A stretch of DNA of 64,000 bases from Stagnimonas aquatica. GTDB lineage: Bacteria > Pseudomonadota > Gammaproteobacteria > Nevskiales > Nevskiaceae. This document shows, one piece after another, positions 49,342 through 59,867 of the stretch (the stretch's first letter is position 1; each line of letters opens with the position of its first letter). Below the pieces are notes generated by a model that saw only the letters and a program-made list of their open reading frames with translations, was not told where the DNA came from and did no database searches. The stretch is taken from the NCBI RefSeq assembly GCF_003730135.1, contig NZ_RJVO01000005.1, positions 62,001 to 126,000 on the forward strand. The letters run 5' to 3'. Both the position numbers and the translations under genes were made by a program.

Positions 49342-49836
49342 ATGGATCTGACCTTCTACATCGCCGCCACCATCGCGCTGTTCGCGACCATCATGGTGGT
49401 GATCAACACCAACCCGGTGCACGCCCTGCTCTACCTGGTGCTGTCGCTGCTGTCGGTGGCGACCGTGTTCTTCACCCTCGGCGCGCACTTCGCCGCCGCG
49501 CTCGAAGTGATCGTCTACGCCGGCGCGATCATGGTCTTGTTCGTGTTCGTGGTGATGATGCTCAACCTCGGCGCCAAGACCGAAGACCAGGAACGCCGCT
49601 GGCTGTCGGCACCGGCGATGGTCCTGCCGGCGGCGCTGTCGGCGGTACTGCTCTGGCAGTTGGGCACCCAGCTCTGGCCACGCGGTTACATCACCGCCGC
49701 CGGCCTGCAGGAAGTCACTCCCAAGATGGTCGGTATCGCCCTCTACGGCCCCTACCTGCTGGCGGTGGAGTTGGCCTCCATGCTGCTGCTGGCCGGCCTG
49801 GTCGCGGCCTACCACCTCGGCCGCCACGACGACTGA
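49342..49836 (+). CDS. nuoJ: NADH-quinone oxidoreductase subunit J
   Basis: A 164-residue membrane subunit with five hydrophobic helices. [20 protein letters not shown] and [20 protein letters not shown], with the pi-bulge-like and Glu-containing helix, are typical of NuoJ. It starts 10 bases after nuoI and ends 4 bases before nuoK. Confidence 0.94.
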   Translation: MDLTFYIAATIALFATIMVVINTNPVHALLYLVLSLLSVATVFFTLGAHFAAALEVIVYAGAIMVLFVFVVMMLNLGAKTEDQERRWLSAPAMVLPAALSAVLLWQLGTQLWPRGYITAAGLQEVTPKMVGIALYGPYLLAVELASMLLLAGLVAAYHLGRHDD

Positions 49837-49840
49837 AGCC

Positions 49841-50158
49841 ATGAACACCGTCCAAGCCATCCCGATGGAACACGGCCTGCTGCTGGCCGCCGCGCTGTTC
49901 GCCCTGGGCCTGTTCGGCCTGCTCACCCGCCGCAACATCCTGTGGATGCTGATGTCGCTGGAGATCATGCTCAACGCCGCCGCGCTCGCCTTCGTGGTCG
50001 CCGGCGCGCGCTGGGCGCAGCCGGATGGGCAGATCATGTTCATCCTGGTACTGACCCTGGCGGCCGCCGAAGCCTCGGTGGGCCTGGCCTTGCTGATCCA
50101 GCTCTACCGCCGCTTCAAGACGCTGGACATCGACGCCGCCAGCACCATGAAGGGCTAA
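49841..50158 (+). CDS. nuoK: NADH-quinone oxidoreductase subunit K
   Basis: A 105-residue, three-helix membrane subunit with two conserved Glu residues in the proton path ([15 protein letters not shown] and [20 protein letters not shown]). An alternative start at the ninth codon ([15 protein letters not shown]) would give about 97 residues, near the 100 of E. coli; the 5' ATG is kept for its 4-base spacing from nuoJ. Confidence 0.94.
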   Translation: MNTVQAIPMEHGLLLAAALFALGLFGLLTRRNILWMLMSLEIMLNAAALAFVVAGARWAQPDGQIMFILVLTLAAAEASVGLALLIQLYRRFKTLDIDAASTMKG

Positions 50159-50162
50159 GCAC

Positions 50163-52073
50163 ATGAACCTTCTTTTCCTCACCTTCCTCGCGCCGCTGCT
50201 CGGCTTCCTGATCCTCGCCTTTGCGCGCGGACGCATTTCCGAGAACGCGGCGGCGGTCGTCGGCGTCGGCTCGGTGGGCATCTCGGCGCTGACCACCGCC
50301 ATCGTCGGCTGGGACTTTCTGCACCACATGCCCGAGGGTGGCGCCTACACCCAGCACCTCTGGCAGTGGATGAGCGTCGGCCAGTTCACCCCCAGCTTCG
50401 CACTGCGGCTGGACGCGCTGTCGCTGACCATGCTGGGCGTGATCACCGGCGTCGGCTTCTTCATCCACCTGTTCGCCAGTTGGTACATGCGCGGCGACGA
50501 GGGCTACGGGCGCTTCTTCAGCTACATGAACCTGTTCGTCGCCAGCATGCTGTTCCTGGTGCTGGGCGACAACCTGCTGTTCCTGTACTTCGGCTGGGAG
50601 GGCGTCGGCCTCGCGTCCTACCTGCTGATCGGCTTCTGGTATCAGGACCCGGCCAATGGCGCGGCGGCCCGCAAGGCCTTCGTCATCACCCGTGTCGGCG
50701 ACACCTTCATGGCCATCGGCCTGTTCATCCTCTACCGCGAGTTCGGCACGCTGAATATCCAGGAGCTCGCCACTCTGGCGCCGGCCGCCTGGCCGGTGGT
50801 GAACGGCGTCGGTGCCACCGGCGCCACCGTGGTCGCCCTGCTGCTGCTGGGCGGCGCGGTCGGCAAGTCGGCGCAGTTGCCGCTGCAGACCTGGCTGCCG
50901 GACGCGATGGCAGGCCCGACGCCAGTCTCGGCGCTGATCCACGCCGCCACCATGGTCACCGCCGGCGTCTACCTGATCGCCCGCACCCACGCCCTGTTCG
51001 AGCTCTCGCCCTTCGCCCTGCAATGCGTGGGCGCGATTGGCGCGATCACCCTGCTGATGGCCGGCTTCATCGCCCTGATGCAGACCGACATCAAGAAGAT
51101 CCTCGCCTACTCGACCATGAGCCAGATCGGCTACATGTTCCTGGCCGAGGGCGTCGGCGCCTATCAGCCGGCGGTGTTCCACCTGATGACGCACGCCTTC
51201 TTCAAGGCGCTGCTGTTCCTCTCGTCCGGCTCGGTGATCCTGGCCATGCATCACGAGCAGGACATCTTCAAGATGGGCGGCCTGCGCAAGCACATCCCCT
51301 TCGTGTTCGCCTGCATGCTGATCGGCACCCTGGCGCTGACCGCCTTCCCGTTCACCTCCGGCTTCTACTCCAAGGACGAGATCCTGCATCAGGCCTACCT
51401 GACCGGACATCACGAACTCTGGCTGGCCGGTCTGTTCGGCGCCTTCCTGACCTCGGTCTACAGCTTCCGGCTGATCTTCATCACCTTCTTCGGCCCCGAG
51501 CGCTGGCGCTCGCAGCCGGCGACGCATGGCCACGACGAGCACCACGGGCTGGGCCCGAAGGACGATCCGCACGGCGCCCACACCCTGGACCACCACATCC
51601 CGCTCGGCGTGCTGCTGCTGCTGGCCATCGTCGGCGGCTTCATCCACCTGCCGCTGGGCTCGGTACTGCCGGAGGCCCACATCCCCGAGGGCGACCACGG
51701 TCCGGCCTGGATCGCCTATCTGCCGGTGCTGGTGTCGCTGCTCGGCATCCTGGTGAGCTGGTTCCTGTTCCTGAAGAAGCCGGGCATCCCGGCGGCGCTC
51801 AAGAACGGCGCGCTGACCAAGTACATCGGTCAGTTCTGGAAGAGCGCCTTCGGCTTCGACTGGCTCTACGACCGGCTGTTCGTGCGCCCCTTCGTCTGGG
51901 CCGCGAACATCAACAAGAACGATATCGTCGACTGGTTCATCGGCCTGATCCCGGCGAGCCTCACCGGCGCCAACGGCCTGCTGGCCCTGACCCAGAACGG
52001 CAAGCTGCGCTGGTACGCCCTGGTGGCCGGCGCCGGTGCCTGCGCCCTGCTGGCCGCCGTGGCCCTGCACTGA
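50163..52073 (+). CDS. nuoL: NADH-quinone oxidoreductase subunit L
   Basis: A 636-residue antiporter-like proton-pumping subunit at the distal end of the membrane arm. Typical stretches are [60 protein letters not shown] and [20 protein letters not shown]; a C-terminal lateral-helix region follows. It lies 4 bases after nuoK and 7 before nuoM. Confidence 0.96.
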   Translation: MNLLFLTFLAPLLGFLILAFARGRISENAAAVVGVGSVGISALTTAIVGWDFLHHMPEGGAYTQHLWQWMSVGQFTPSFALRLDALSLTMLGVITGVGFFIHLFASWYMRGDEGYGRFFSYMNLFVASMLFLVLGDNLLFLYFGWEGVGLASYLLIGFWYQDPANGAAARKAFVITRVGDTFMAIGLFILYREFGTLNIQELATLAPAAWPVVNGVGATGATVVALLLLGGAVGKSAQLPLQTWLPDAMAGPTPVSALIHAATMVTAGVYLIARTHALFELSPFALQCVGAIGAITLLMAGFIALMQTDIKKILAYSTMSQIGYMFLAEGVGAYQPAVFHLMTHAFFKALLFLSSGSVILAMHHEQDIFKMGGLRKHIPFVFACMLIGTLALTAFPFTSGFYSKDEILHQAYLTGHHELWLAGLFGAFLTSVYSFRLIFITFFGPERWRSQPATHGHDEHHGLGPKDDPHGAHTLDHHIPLGVLLLLAIVGGFIHLPLGSVLPEAHIPEGDHGPAWIAYLPVLVSLLGILVSWFLFLKKPGIPAALKNGALTKYIGQFWKSAFGFDWLYDRLFVRPFVWAANINKNDIVDWFIGLIPASLTGANGLLALTQNGKLRWYALVAGAGACALLAAVALH

Positions 52074-52080
52074 GCCCGAC

Positions 52081-53664
52081 ATGGAAACCAACCTCGCTCC
52101 CGTGACCAACGCGACCATCCTGGTCTGGCTGCTGTTCCTCCCCTTCCTCGGCGGCTGGCTGAGCTGGCAGGCCGAGCGCTATTCGCGCACCCTGCCGCGC
52201 TGGATCGCGCTGTTCACCATGCTCACCGTGCTGGGCATCTCGCTGTGGCTGTGGTTCACCGGCGACTACAGCCTGGGCACGCCTAGCACCACGCCGCAGT
52301 GGGCGTTGCAGTACAAGGCCGAGTGGATTCCGAGCTTCGGCATCAGCTTCCACCTCGGGCTCGACGGCCTGTCGCTGCTGCTGGTGATCCTCACCAACCT
52401 CTTGGGCGTGATGGCGATCGGCTGCTCCTGGCGCGAGATCGACCGCTACGTCGGCTTCTTCCACCTCAATCTGATGTGGAATCTGGCCGGTGTGGTGGGC
52501 GTGTTCCTGGCGCTGGACATGTTCCTGTTCTTCTTCTTCTGGGAAATGATGCTGGTGCCGATGTATTTCCTCATCGCGCTCTGGGGTCACAGCATGCCGG
52601 GCGGCAAGAGCCGCATCTATGCCGCGACCAAGTTCTTCATCTTCACCCAGTTCTCCGGCCTGATCATGCTGCTGGCGATCCTGGCGCTGGTGTTCCTGCA
52701 CCACCAGGGCACCGGCGTGTGGAGCTTCGGCTACATGGATCTGCTGAGCACCGCGCAGGGGCTGGATCCGAAGATCGCCTGGTGGCTGATGCTCGGCTTC
52801 TTCATCGCCTTCGCGGTGAAGATGCCCATCGTGCCCTTCCACACCTGGCTGCCGGACGCCCACGGCATGGCGCCCACCGCCGGTTCGGTGGACCTCGCCG
52901 GTATCCTGCTGAAGACCGCCGCCTACGGCTTGCTGCGCTTCGGCATTCCCTTCTTCCCCGAGGCCTCGCGCGACTTCGCACCGGTGGCGATGTCGTTCGC
53001 GGTACTGGGCATCCTCTACGGCGCGGTGGTGGCGTTCAGCCAGACCGACATCAAGCGCCTGATCGCTTACACCTCGATCAGTCACATGGGCTTCGTGGTA
53101 CTGGGCATCTATGCCGGCACCACCGAGGCGCTGCAGGGTGTGGTGATCCAGATGATCGCGCACGGTCTTTCCGCCGGCGCATTGTTCATCCTCTGCGGTG
53201 AAATCTACGAGCGCCTGCACACCCGCGACCTCACCAAGATGGGCGGCCTGTGGGCGCGCCTGCCCTATCTGCCACCGATCATGCTGTTCTTCAGCGCCGC
53301 CTCGCTGGGCTTGCCGGGTTTGGGCAACTTCGTCGGCGAGTTCCTGATCCTCACCGGCAGCTTCAAGGTCGCGCCGCTGTTCACCGTGCTCTCGGCCACC
53401 GGCCTGATCCTGGCGGCGGTGTACTCGCTGATCCTGGTGCAGAAGGCCTTCCACGGTAAGCCGCGCGACGATGGTCACGGCGCCCATCTGGAAGACCTCT
53501 CCAAGCGCGAGTTGGCGATGATGGGCCTGCTGATGGCGCTGCTGCTGGGCATTGGCCTCTACCCGCAACCGGTGCTGAACACCTCCGCCACGGCGATGAA
53601 GACGGTGGAGCTCCAGTACCAGCCGGCCGCCGCCACTGCGGCGCTGTCCGCCCCCGCTCCGTGA
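52081..53664 (+). CDS. nuoM: NADH-quinone oxidoreductase subunit M
   Basis: A 527-residue antiporter-like subunit. [40 protein letters not shown] and [20 protein letters not shown] are typical. ATG 52081 is preferred; the frame opens earlier inside nuoL. Its TGA shares an A with the nuoN ATG (TGATG). Confidence 0.96.
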   Translation: METNLAPVTNATILVWLLFLPFLGGWLSWQAERYSRTLPRWIALFTMLTVLGISLWLWFTGDYSLGTPSTTPQWALQYKAEWIPSFGISFHLGLDGLSLLLVILTNLLGVMAIGCSWREIDRYVGFFHLNLMWNLAGVVGVFLALDMFLFFFFWEMMLVPMYFLIALWGHSMPGGKSRIYAATKFFIFTQFSGLIMLLAILALVFLHHQGTGVWSFGYMDLLSTAQGLDPKIAWWLMLGFFIAFAVKMPIVPFHTWLPDAHGMAPTAGSVDLAGILLKTAAYGLLRFGIPFFPEASRDFAPVAMSFAVLGILYGAVVAFSQTDIKRLIAYTSISHMGFVVLGIYAGTTEALQGVVIQMIAHGLSAGALFILCGEIYERLHTRDLTKMGGLWARLPYLPPIMLFFSAASLGLPGLGNFVGEFLILTGSFKVAPLFTVLSATGLILAAVYSLILVQKAFHGKPRDDGHGAHLEDLSKRELAMMGLLMALLLGIGLYPQPVLNTSATAMKTVELQYQPAAATAALSAPAP

Positions 53665-55127
53665 TGAACCACGCCATGACCACTCAACAACTCACGGCGC
53701 TGCTGCCCCTGATCCTCGCCACGCTCACCACCGTGGTGGTGATGCTGACCATCGCCTTCAAGCGCCAGCACCGGCTGGTGGCGGCGATGACCGTGATCGG
53801 CCTCAACCTCGCGCTGCTTTCGCTAGGGCCGGTGCTGCTGGCCGCCAACGGCGAGCCTATCGAACTGACCCCGCTGCTGATCGTCGACGGTTACGCGATC
53901 TTCTACATGGGTCTGCTGCTGGTCACCGCGCTCGGCGTGCTGACGCTCTGCCATGCCTACTTCGAAGGCTATGCCGGTAACCGCGAGGAGCTCTACCTGC
54001 TGCTGGCTATGGCCACCCTCGGTGCCCTGGTGATGGCCTGCTCGCGGCATTTCGCCAGCTTCTTCATCGGCCTGGAACTGCTGTCGATCCCGCTCTACGC
54101 CATGGTCGCCTATCCGGTGCGCGACAGCCGCGCGCTGGAAGGCGGCATGAAGTACCTGGTGCTGTCGGGCGCCGCCTCGGCCTTCATGCTGTTCGGCATC
54201 GCCCTGCTCTACGCCGAGACCGGCGCGCTGGGCTTCGCCGAGATCGCCGCCAAGCTCTCCGCCGGCCGGCCCGGCATCCTGCTCGCCGGCGCGGCGATGA
54301 TCCTCTCCGGCGTCGCCTTCAAGCTCTCGGCGGTGCCCTTCCACCTGTGGACCTCGGATGTCTACGAGGCGGCGCCGGCACCGGTGTCGGCCTTCCTGGC
54401 GACGGTGTCGAAGGCCGCGATGTTCGTGGTGGTCTACCGCCTGTTCGTCAACATCGGCCTGTTCCGGCATCCGCTGGCGCTGGACGCCCTGACCTGGGTG
54501 GCGGTGGCCTCGATGGTGGTCGGCAACCTGCTGGCGCTGCGGCAGGACAACGTCAAGCGCATCCTCGCCTACTCCTCCATCGCGCAGTTCGGCTATCTGC
54601 TGGTGGCGCTGGTGGCTTCCGGTGGCCGCGCCACCGAGGCGGCCGGCATCTTCCTGCTCACCTACATCGTCACCGCGCTCGGCGTGTTCGGGGTGATGAC
54701 ACTGGTGTCGAGCCCGATGAAGGACCGCGATGTCGAGCACATCGAGCAGTTGCGCGGCCTGTTCTGGAAGCGCCCCTACCTGTCGTCGATCATGACCACG
54801 ATGCTGCTGTCGCTGGCGGGCATCCCGCTTACCGCCGGTTTCGTCGGCAAGTTCTACCTGATCTCGGTGGGTGTCGATACCCGGCAATGGCTGCTGATGG
54901 GCGCGGTGGTCGCCGGCAGCGCCATCGGTCTGTACTACTACCTGCGGGTGATGATCATGATGTTCCAGCCGATCCCGGTGCGGGAGCGGGTCAGCGAGCC
55001 GCTGAACTGGGTGCAACAGTCGGGTGGCGCCATGCTGATGGCGGCGATGGCTCTGGTGCTGGTGCTCGGCGTCTATCCGGAGCCCTTCCTGCAACTGATC
55101 CGCTCCGCGACGCTGGCGCTGCGCTAG
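53664..55127 (+). CDS. nuoN: NADH-quinone oxidoreductase subunit N
   Basis: A 487-residue antiporter-like subunit and the last gene of the nuo operon. Characteristic stretches are FFIGLELLSIPLYAMVAYPV, KLSAVPFHLWTSDVYEAAPA and RILAYSSIAQFGYLLVALVA. ATG 53664 overlaps the nuoM stop as TGATG; GTG one codon upstream or ATG at 53676 are alternatives. A strong terminator follows. Confidence 0.95.
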   Translation: MNHAMTTQQLTALLPLILATLTTVVVMLTIAFKRQHRLVAAMTVIGLNLALLSLGPVLLAANGEPIELTPLLIVDGYAIFYMGLLLVTALGVLTLCHAYFEGYAGNREELYLLLAMATLGALVMACSRHFASFFIGLELLSIPLYAMVAYPVRDSRALEGGMKYLVLSGAASAFMLFGIALLYAETGALGFAEIAAKLSAGRPGILLAGAAMILSGVAFKLSAVPFHLWTSDVYEAAPAPVSAFLATVSKAAMFVVVYRLFVNIGLFRHPLALDALTWVAVASMVVGNLLALRQDNVKRILAYSSIAQFGYLLVALVASGGRATEAAGIFLLTYIVTALGVFGVMTLVSSPMKDRDVEHIEQLRGLFWKRPYLSSIMTTMLLSLAGIPLTAGFVGKFYLISVGVDTRQWLLMGAVVAGSAIGLYYYLRVMIMMFQPIPVRERVSEPLNWVQQSGGAMLMAAMALVLVLGVYPEPFLQLIRSATLALR

Positions 55128-55144
55128 ACCGCAACGTCGGCCCC

Positions 55145-55181
55145 AGCCCGCCCTGCGCCAGAGCAGGGCGGGCTTTTTTTT
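55145..55181 (+). terminator. Rho-independent terminator of the nuo operon
   Basis: A 12-bp perfect stem (AGCCCGCCCTGC with GCAGGGCGGGCT), loop GCCAGA, then a run of T residues. It begins 18 bases after the nuoN stop. Confidence 0.92.
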
Positions 55182-55271
55182 GGCCGCGACCGCCCCCGTC
55201 TGGCTCGCGGCGCCAGGCTGCGCTAGCCTGCGCGACAGCAACATAAAACAACAATTTCCGAGGAGAGCTTC

Positions 55272-57710
55272 ATGCTTCACGCCAAGGCCGCCGGCCTATT
55301 GCTGGTTTCCGTATTGCTGGCCGCCTGCGGCAGCTCCGAACCACCGAACGAAACCGCTGCCGGTGGCAAGTACGAGGTCACCGTCACCCGCACCAGCCTC
55401 GGCATCCCGCACATCAAGGCGGCGAGCTTCGGCAGCCTCGGCTACGGCTATGGTTACGCCTTCGCCGAGGACAACCTCTGCGTCCTGCAGGAGGATCTGG
55501 TCACGATCCGTGGCGAGCGCGCCAAGTACTTCGGCCGCAACGGCAGCTACACCATCGTCCCGAATGGCGTCACCGCCAACAATCTCGACAGCGACTACTT
55601 CTGGAAGCTGGCTGCCGGCGACGAGGCGATCACGCCCACGCGCAACACCACCCTGCCCAGCTTCAAGGAGGTCACCCAGGGCTTCGCCGACGGCTACAAC
55701 CGCTACATCCGCGAGCTGAAGGCCGGCGCCCATCCCGGCCGCCACGCCGCCTGCGCCTCGGCCGACTGGCTGTTCGAGATCAGCGCCGACGATATGTACC
55801 GGCGCTATTACCGGCTGGCGCTGATCGCCTCCTCCTCGGTGTTCATCAAGGAGATCGCCAATGCCAAGCCGCTGCTGTCGCTCGGCGCCAGCGGCCTGCC
55901 TGGCACGAGCAGCGCCAAGCTCAAGGAGCCGACCCCGGCGCAGAAGCAGGCGGCCCTGAAGGCCGACCCTGGCCCCTTCCGCTACTTCACCGAACTGCGC
56001 GGCAAACGCTTCGGCAGCAATATGTACGCGCTGGGCAAGGACGCCACCCAGGATGGCTCCAGCATGCTGTTCGGCAACCCGCACTTCCCCTGGACCGGCT
56101 CCGAGCGGCTCTATCTCTCGCACCTGGAGCTGCCCGGCCAGATCGACACCATGGGCGCCTCGCTGTACGGCGTGCCGGCGATCCTGATCGGCTTCAACGA
56201 CCACTTCGCCTGGAGCCACACGGTCACCGCCGCCTACCACTTCGGCCTCTACGAGCTGACGCTGAATCCGCTCAACCCCATGCAGTACCTCTATGACGGC
56301 GCCTTCCGCGACATCCAGCAGATCCCGATTGAGATTCAGGTGAAGGAAACCGACGGCTCACTCTCCACCGAAAAGCGCACGCTCTACCGCTCGCACTACG
56401 GGCCGATGCTGGTGCTGGAAGCCAGCGGCATCCCGGTGCTCGGCTGGACACCGCTGAAGGCCTACAGCATCCGCGATGCCAACGCCGAGAACGACCGCCT
56501 GATCAATCAGTTCGCGAGCTGGAACATGGCCAACTCGCTGGACGAATTCATCCGCCTGCACGGCGAGATCATGGGCATCCCCTGGGTCAACACCGTCGCC
56601 ACCGGCCCCGGCGGCAAGGCCTACTACGGCGATCTGAGCGTGGTGCCGAACGTGCCGAACAGCAAGATCACGCTCTGCCAGGCGCTGCCCATCCATCAGG
56701 TGGTGCAACTGCTGGTGCCCGGCGTGCCGGTGCTCGATGGCTCGCGCGGCAACTGCGAATGGGACAGCGACGCCGACTCGCCGGTGCCCGGCATCTTCGG
56801 CCCCGGCAACCACCCCAAGTTGCTGCGCGACGACTGGGTCGCCAACAACAACGACAGCTACTGGCTGACCAACCCGGCCGAGCCGCTCACCGGCTATGCC
56901 CGCATCATCGGTGACGAGGAAACCGCCCGCTCCTACCGCACCCAGCAGGCGATCACCCAGATGCAGCGCCGTCTCGACGGCAGCGACGGTCTGGGCGCGC
57001 CCAAGTTCACCCTGCCGCTGCTGCAGCAGGTGACGCTGTCGGCCAAGATCAAGACCGCCGAATACGGCCTGGCCAATGTGCTCGCCGACATCTGCCCGAG
57101 CGCCAGTGGCGACGAGGCGGCCGCCTGCGCGGCGCTGGCGCAATGGGATGGCACGGCCAACCACGACTCGGTGGGCGCACTCGTCTGGCGCGAGTTCTTC
57201 CGCGCGCTGACCGCTGGCGAGGACCGGGGTGGCAACTTCTGGCGCGTGCCGTTTTCCGCCGACGATCCGGTCAACACCCCGCGCGATCTGAACACCAGCC
57301 AGCGCGCGGTGAAGACCGCCTTCAGCGCCGGGGTCGCTGCGGTCAAGGCCAGCGGTTACGCCTTCGACGCCCCGCTGGGCTCGGTGCAGCACCCCTGCTG
57401 CATCCTGCGCGACATCCCGGTGTTCGGCGGCGACTTCTTCGAGGGTGCTTTCACCATCGCCTCCAGCGACGCGCTGACCGAGCAGGGCTATGACGTGGCC
57501 TACGGCAACAGCTACATCCAGACCGTCACCTGGAACAGCCAGGGCGCGCTGGCCGAGGGCTTCATCACCTATTCGCAGTCCACCGACCCAGCCAACCCGC
57601 ACTTCAGCGACTACACCCGCGAGTACTCGGCGAAACGCTGGCACCGCCTGCCCTACAAGCCGGCGGAAATCGAGGCGGACCGCATCGAGCGTTACCGGCT
57701 CAGCGAGTAA
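55272..57710 (+). CDS. Acyl-homoserine-lactone-acylase-like lipoprotein (penicillin acylase family)
   Basis: An 812-residue Ntn-hydrolase precursor. MLHAKAAGLLLVSVLLAACG is a lipoprotein signal with Gly at +2 (outer membrane). The alpha part carries LGYGYGYAFAEDNLCVLQED; autocleavage is expected before Ser249 in RGKRFGSNMYALG, giving a beta subunit of 564 residues that starts SNMYALG and contains GNPHFPWTGSERLYLSHLEL and GFNDHFAWSHTVTAAYHFGL. From family knowledge, NPHFPW and the HxAWSHTV block are shared with PvdQ/AhlM-type AHL acylases. Anchoring by a lipid is unusual, since PvdQ is periplasmic and soluble. AHL, fatty-acyl-peptide or siderophore-precursor substrates remain possible. AGGAGA precedes the ATG. 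Confidence 0.87.
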   Translation: MLHAKAAGLLLVSVLLAACGSSEPPNETAAGGKYEVTVTRTSLGIPHIKAASFGSLGYGYGYAFAEDNLCVLQEDLVTIRGERAKYFGRNGSYTIVPNGVTANNLDSDYFWKLAAGDEAITPTRNTTLPSFKEVTQGFADGYNRYIRELKAGAHPGRHAACASADWLFEISADDMYRRYYRLALIASSSVFIKEIANAKPLLSLGASGLPGTSSAKLKEPTPAQKQAALKADPGPFRYFTELRGKRFGSNMYALGKDATQDGSSMLFGNPHFPWTGSERLYLSHLELPGQIDTMGASLYGVPAILIGFNDHFAWSHTVTAAYHFGLYELTLNPLNPMQYLYDGAFRDIQQIPIEIQVKETDGSLSTEKRTLYRSHYGPMLVLEASGIPVLGWTPLKAYSIRDANAENDRLINQFASWNMANSLDEFIRLHGEIMGIPWVNTVATGPGGKAYYGDLSVVPNVPNSKITLCQALPIHQVVQLLVPGVPVLDGSRGNCEWDSDADSPVPGIFGPGNHPKLLRDDWVANNNDSYWLTNPAEPLTGYARIIGDEETARSYRTQQAITQMQRRLDGSDGLGAPKFTLPLLQQVTLSAKIKTAEYGLANVLADICPSASGDEAAACAALAQWDGTANHDSVGALVWREFFRALTAGEDRGGNFWRVPFSADDPVNTPRDLNTSQRAVKTAFSAGVAAVKASGYAFDAPLGSVQHPCCILRDIPVFGGDFFEGAFTIASSDALTEQGYDVAYGNSYIQTVTWNSQGALAEGFITYSQSTDPANPHFSDYTREYSAKRWHRLPYKPAEIEADRIERYRLSE

Positions 57711-57726
57711 GGCTCCAAAGCCTCGT

Positions 57727-58527
57727 TCAGCGCCGCAGGGCGTTGAGCGACCAGTCGTAATCGCCGAAGTCGATGCGGAATTCGCCGGCGCGCAGACGCG
57801 CGCGGGCGGATTCGTCTTCGGCGAGCTGATTGGCGCGGGCCGCCAGCCAGGCGCGCAGCGAGCCCCCGGCACCAGCCTCGAAGTCTTCGCCGAACCACTT
57901 GAAGATCGGCGACAGGCGGAGCACGCCGCTGGCGGCGTCAAAGCGGTTGCGGCGGCGATCACCGAGAAAGCGGCGCTGGCCGTCGTCGAGCTGCACATCC
58001 AGCAGTTCCGCGCGATAAGGCTCGGGGCGCAGCGCCGGGCAGCCCACCGAGGCGCAGTTGATGGCGAAGTGGATGCGCGGATCGCGGTAGCGCGGCCGGA
58101 GCACCTCGTGCTCGATCCAGTCCAGCGTTCGCTCCTCGCCGAGCAGGCGGAAGAACTTCTGCTTCCAGGGCGAGCTGAACAGCCCGCCCAGATCCTTGAT
58201 CGACTTCAGCGCCGGATAGCGACCGAGCACCAGCTCCAGCGTGTAGGCGTTGTAGGCATTGATCAGAAAGGCCTGCTGCTGGCGCGCGCTCCAGGCCTCG
58301 AACTCGACTCGGGAAACCGCCGAGAACTCCACCAGCACCGCCTGCAGCCGACCGCGCTCGGTTTGCAGGCCGGCATAGTCGACGGCACTGGCCCGTCCCT
58401 GCTGGGTCCATTCCACATGCCTTTGCAGCAGACCGGCGTAGGCCGAATAGCGGTCGTCGAGCGCCAAGCTGCGCGGGGAACAGAGCGCGCTACACAACAG
58501 AACCAGCAGCCAGGCCTGGCGCATCAT
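57727..58527 (-). CDS. Secreted DUF547 protein
   Basis: A 266-residue protein with signal peptide (MRQAWLLVLLCSALCSPRSL region). The DUF547 core has FLINAYNAYTLELVLGRYPA, SPWKQKFFRLLGEERTLDWI and HFAINCASVGCPALRPEPYR. Function is not established for this family. It is the last gene of the long minus-strand operon that begins with gcvT and lies 26 bases after the PfkB kinase gene, converging with the acylase. Confidence 0.88.
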   Translation of the reverse strand: MMRQAWLLVLLCSALCSPRSLALDDRYSAYAGLLQRHVEWTQQGRASAVDYAGLQTERGRLQAVLVEFSAVSRVEFEAWSARQQQAFLINAYNAYTLELVLGRYPALKSIKDLGGLFSSPWKQKFFRLLGEERTLDWIEHEVLRPRYRDPRIHFAINCASVGCPALRPEPYRAELLDVQLDDGQRRFLGDRRRNRFDAASGVLRLSPIFKWFGEDFEAGAGGSLRAWLAARANQLAEDESARARLRAGEFRIDFGDYDWSLNALRR

Positions 58528-58553
58528 GGCGACTCTCCTGACCGCCTCGGCGC

Positions 58554-59489
58554 TCAGTCGAAGCTGTAGCGGAATTCCTTCTGGAACCGCAGCTTGAACT
58601 TTTCCAGCGTGGTGTAGTGGTTCTGGGTGCCGGGCCGCTCGATGTTGTAGGCGCCGAGCAGCGAGCCGATACGGCCGGCGGTCTCCCAGTCCATGCCGCG
58701 CTCCAGGCCGTAGAGCAGGCCGCCACGGAAGGCGTCGCCGCAGCCGGTGGGGTCAGCCAGCGACTCGGCGTGAGCGACCGGAATCTCGTGGGTCTTGTCG
58801 CCGGCGTAGATGTGCGCGCCCTTGGCGCCCCGGGTGACGATCAGCGCGTCGAGACGCTCGGCGATCTGCTCCAGGCTCCAGCCGGTGCGCGCCATCACCA
58901 GCTCGGCCTCGTAGTCGTTGACCGCCATGTAGCTGGCCTGCTCGATGAAGCGCTTGAGGTCATCGCCGCCGAACATCGGCAGGCCCTGGCCGGGATCGAA
59001 CAGGAAGGGGATACCCGCCTCGGCGAACTGCCGGGCATGCTGGATCATGCCCTCGCGGCCATCCGGCGAGACCGTGCCGATCTTCACGCCGGCGTCCAGG
59101 GGCACCGGCTGCACATGCGCCTCGTTCATCGCGCCCGGGTGGAAGGCGGTGATCTGGTTGTCGTCGAGATCGGTGGTGATGTAGGCCTGCGCGGTGTAGT
59201 TGTCCGGCAGCTCCTTGACGTAAGCGCGGCTGAGGCCGTGCTTGTCCATCCAGGTGGCATAGGGGCCAAAATCATGGCCGACCGTGCCCATCGGCAACGC
59301 CTTGCCGCCCAGCAGGGCGAGGTTGTAGGCAATGTTGCCGGCGCAGCCGCCAAACTCGCGGCGCAGCTTCGGCACCAGGAAGGACACATTCAGCATGTGC
59401 ACCTTGTCCGGCAGGATCTCGTTCTTGAACTGGCCAGAGAAGACCATGATCGTGTCGTAGGCGAAAGAGCCGGTGATGAGGGCAGACAT
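58554..59489 (-). CDS. PfkB-family kinase, probable adenosine kinase
   Basis: A 311-residue ribokinase-fold enzyme. The first PfkB signature reads FGGCAGNIAYNLALLGG and the second DPTGCGDAFRGGLLYGLE, with the catalytic Asp in GCGD. The opening MSALITGSFAYDTIMVF and overall length resemble proteobacterial adenosine kinases; other nucleoside or sugar substrates remain possible. It lies 18 bases after dgkA in the gcv operon. Confidence 0.88.
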   Translation of the reverse strand: MSALITGSFAYDTIMVFSGQFKNEILPDKVHMLNVSFLVPKLRREFGGCAGNIAYNLALLGGKALPMGTVGHDFGPYATWMDKHGLSRAYVKELPDNYTAQAYITTDLDDNQITAFHPGAMNEAHVQPVPLDAGVKIGTVSPDGREGMIQHARQFAEAGIPFLFDPGQGLPMFGGDDLKRFIEQASYMAVNDYEAELVMARTGWSLEQIAERLDALIVTRGAKGAHIYAGDKTHEIPVAHAESLADPTGCGDAFRGGLLYGLERGMDWETAGRIGSLLGAYNIERPGTQNHYTTLEKFKLRFQKEFRYSFD

Positions 59490-59507
59490 GCGTTGTTCTC
59501 GTAGTAA

Positions 59508-59867
59508 TCAGCCGAATAGGACCAGGCCCCAGACCACCGGGACCTGCAGCAAAGATAAGTGCACCGCAGCGGAACCCAAGTCCTTCGCCCGACCGGACAA
59601 AGGGTGACGCTCGGTGCCGATGCGGTCCACCACCACCTCCACTGCGGTGTTGAGCAGCTCGGTGATCAGCACCGCGAACAGACTCATCAGCAACAGAGCC
59701 CGCTCGACGCCACCTTCACCCAGCCAGAGCGCCACCGGAACCAATACGAGGCACAGGGCCAACTCGATGCGGAACGCCTCCTCTTCCCGCAGCGCCCAGC
59801 CCAGGCCCCAGTAGGAAACCCGGGTGGCGCGCAGCAGGCGCGCCCAGCCCTTGATGCCATCGGCCAT
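59508..59867 (-). CDS. dgkA: Diacylglycerol kinase
   Basis: A 119-residue integral membrane enzyme phosphorylating diacylglycerol to phosphatidate. EEEAFRIELALCLVLVPVAL and ELLNTAVEVVVDRIGTERHP carry the active-site Glu, Asn and Asp residues; three hydrophobic helices fit the E. coli protein (122 residues). Its ATG overlaps the gcvPB stop by one base (TGATG). Confidence 0.95.
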   Translation of the reverse strand: MADGIKGWARLLRATRVSYWGLGWALREEEAFRIELALCLVLVPVALWLGEGGVERALLLMSLFAVLITELLNTAVEVVVDRIGTERHPLSGRAKDLGSAAVHLSLLQVPVVWGLVLFG

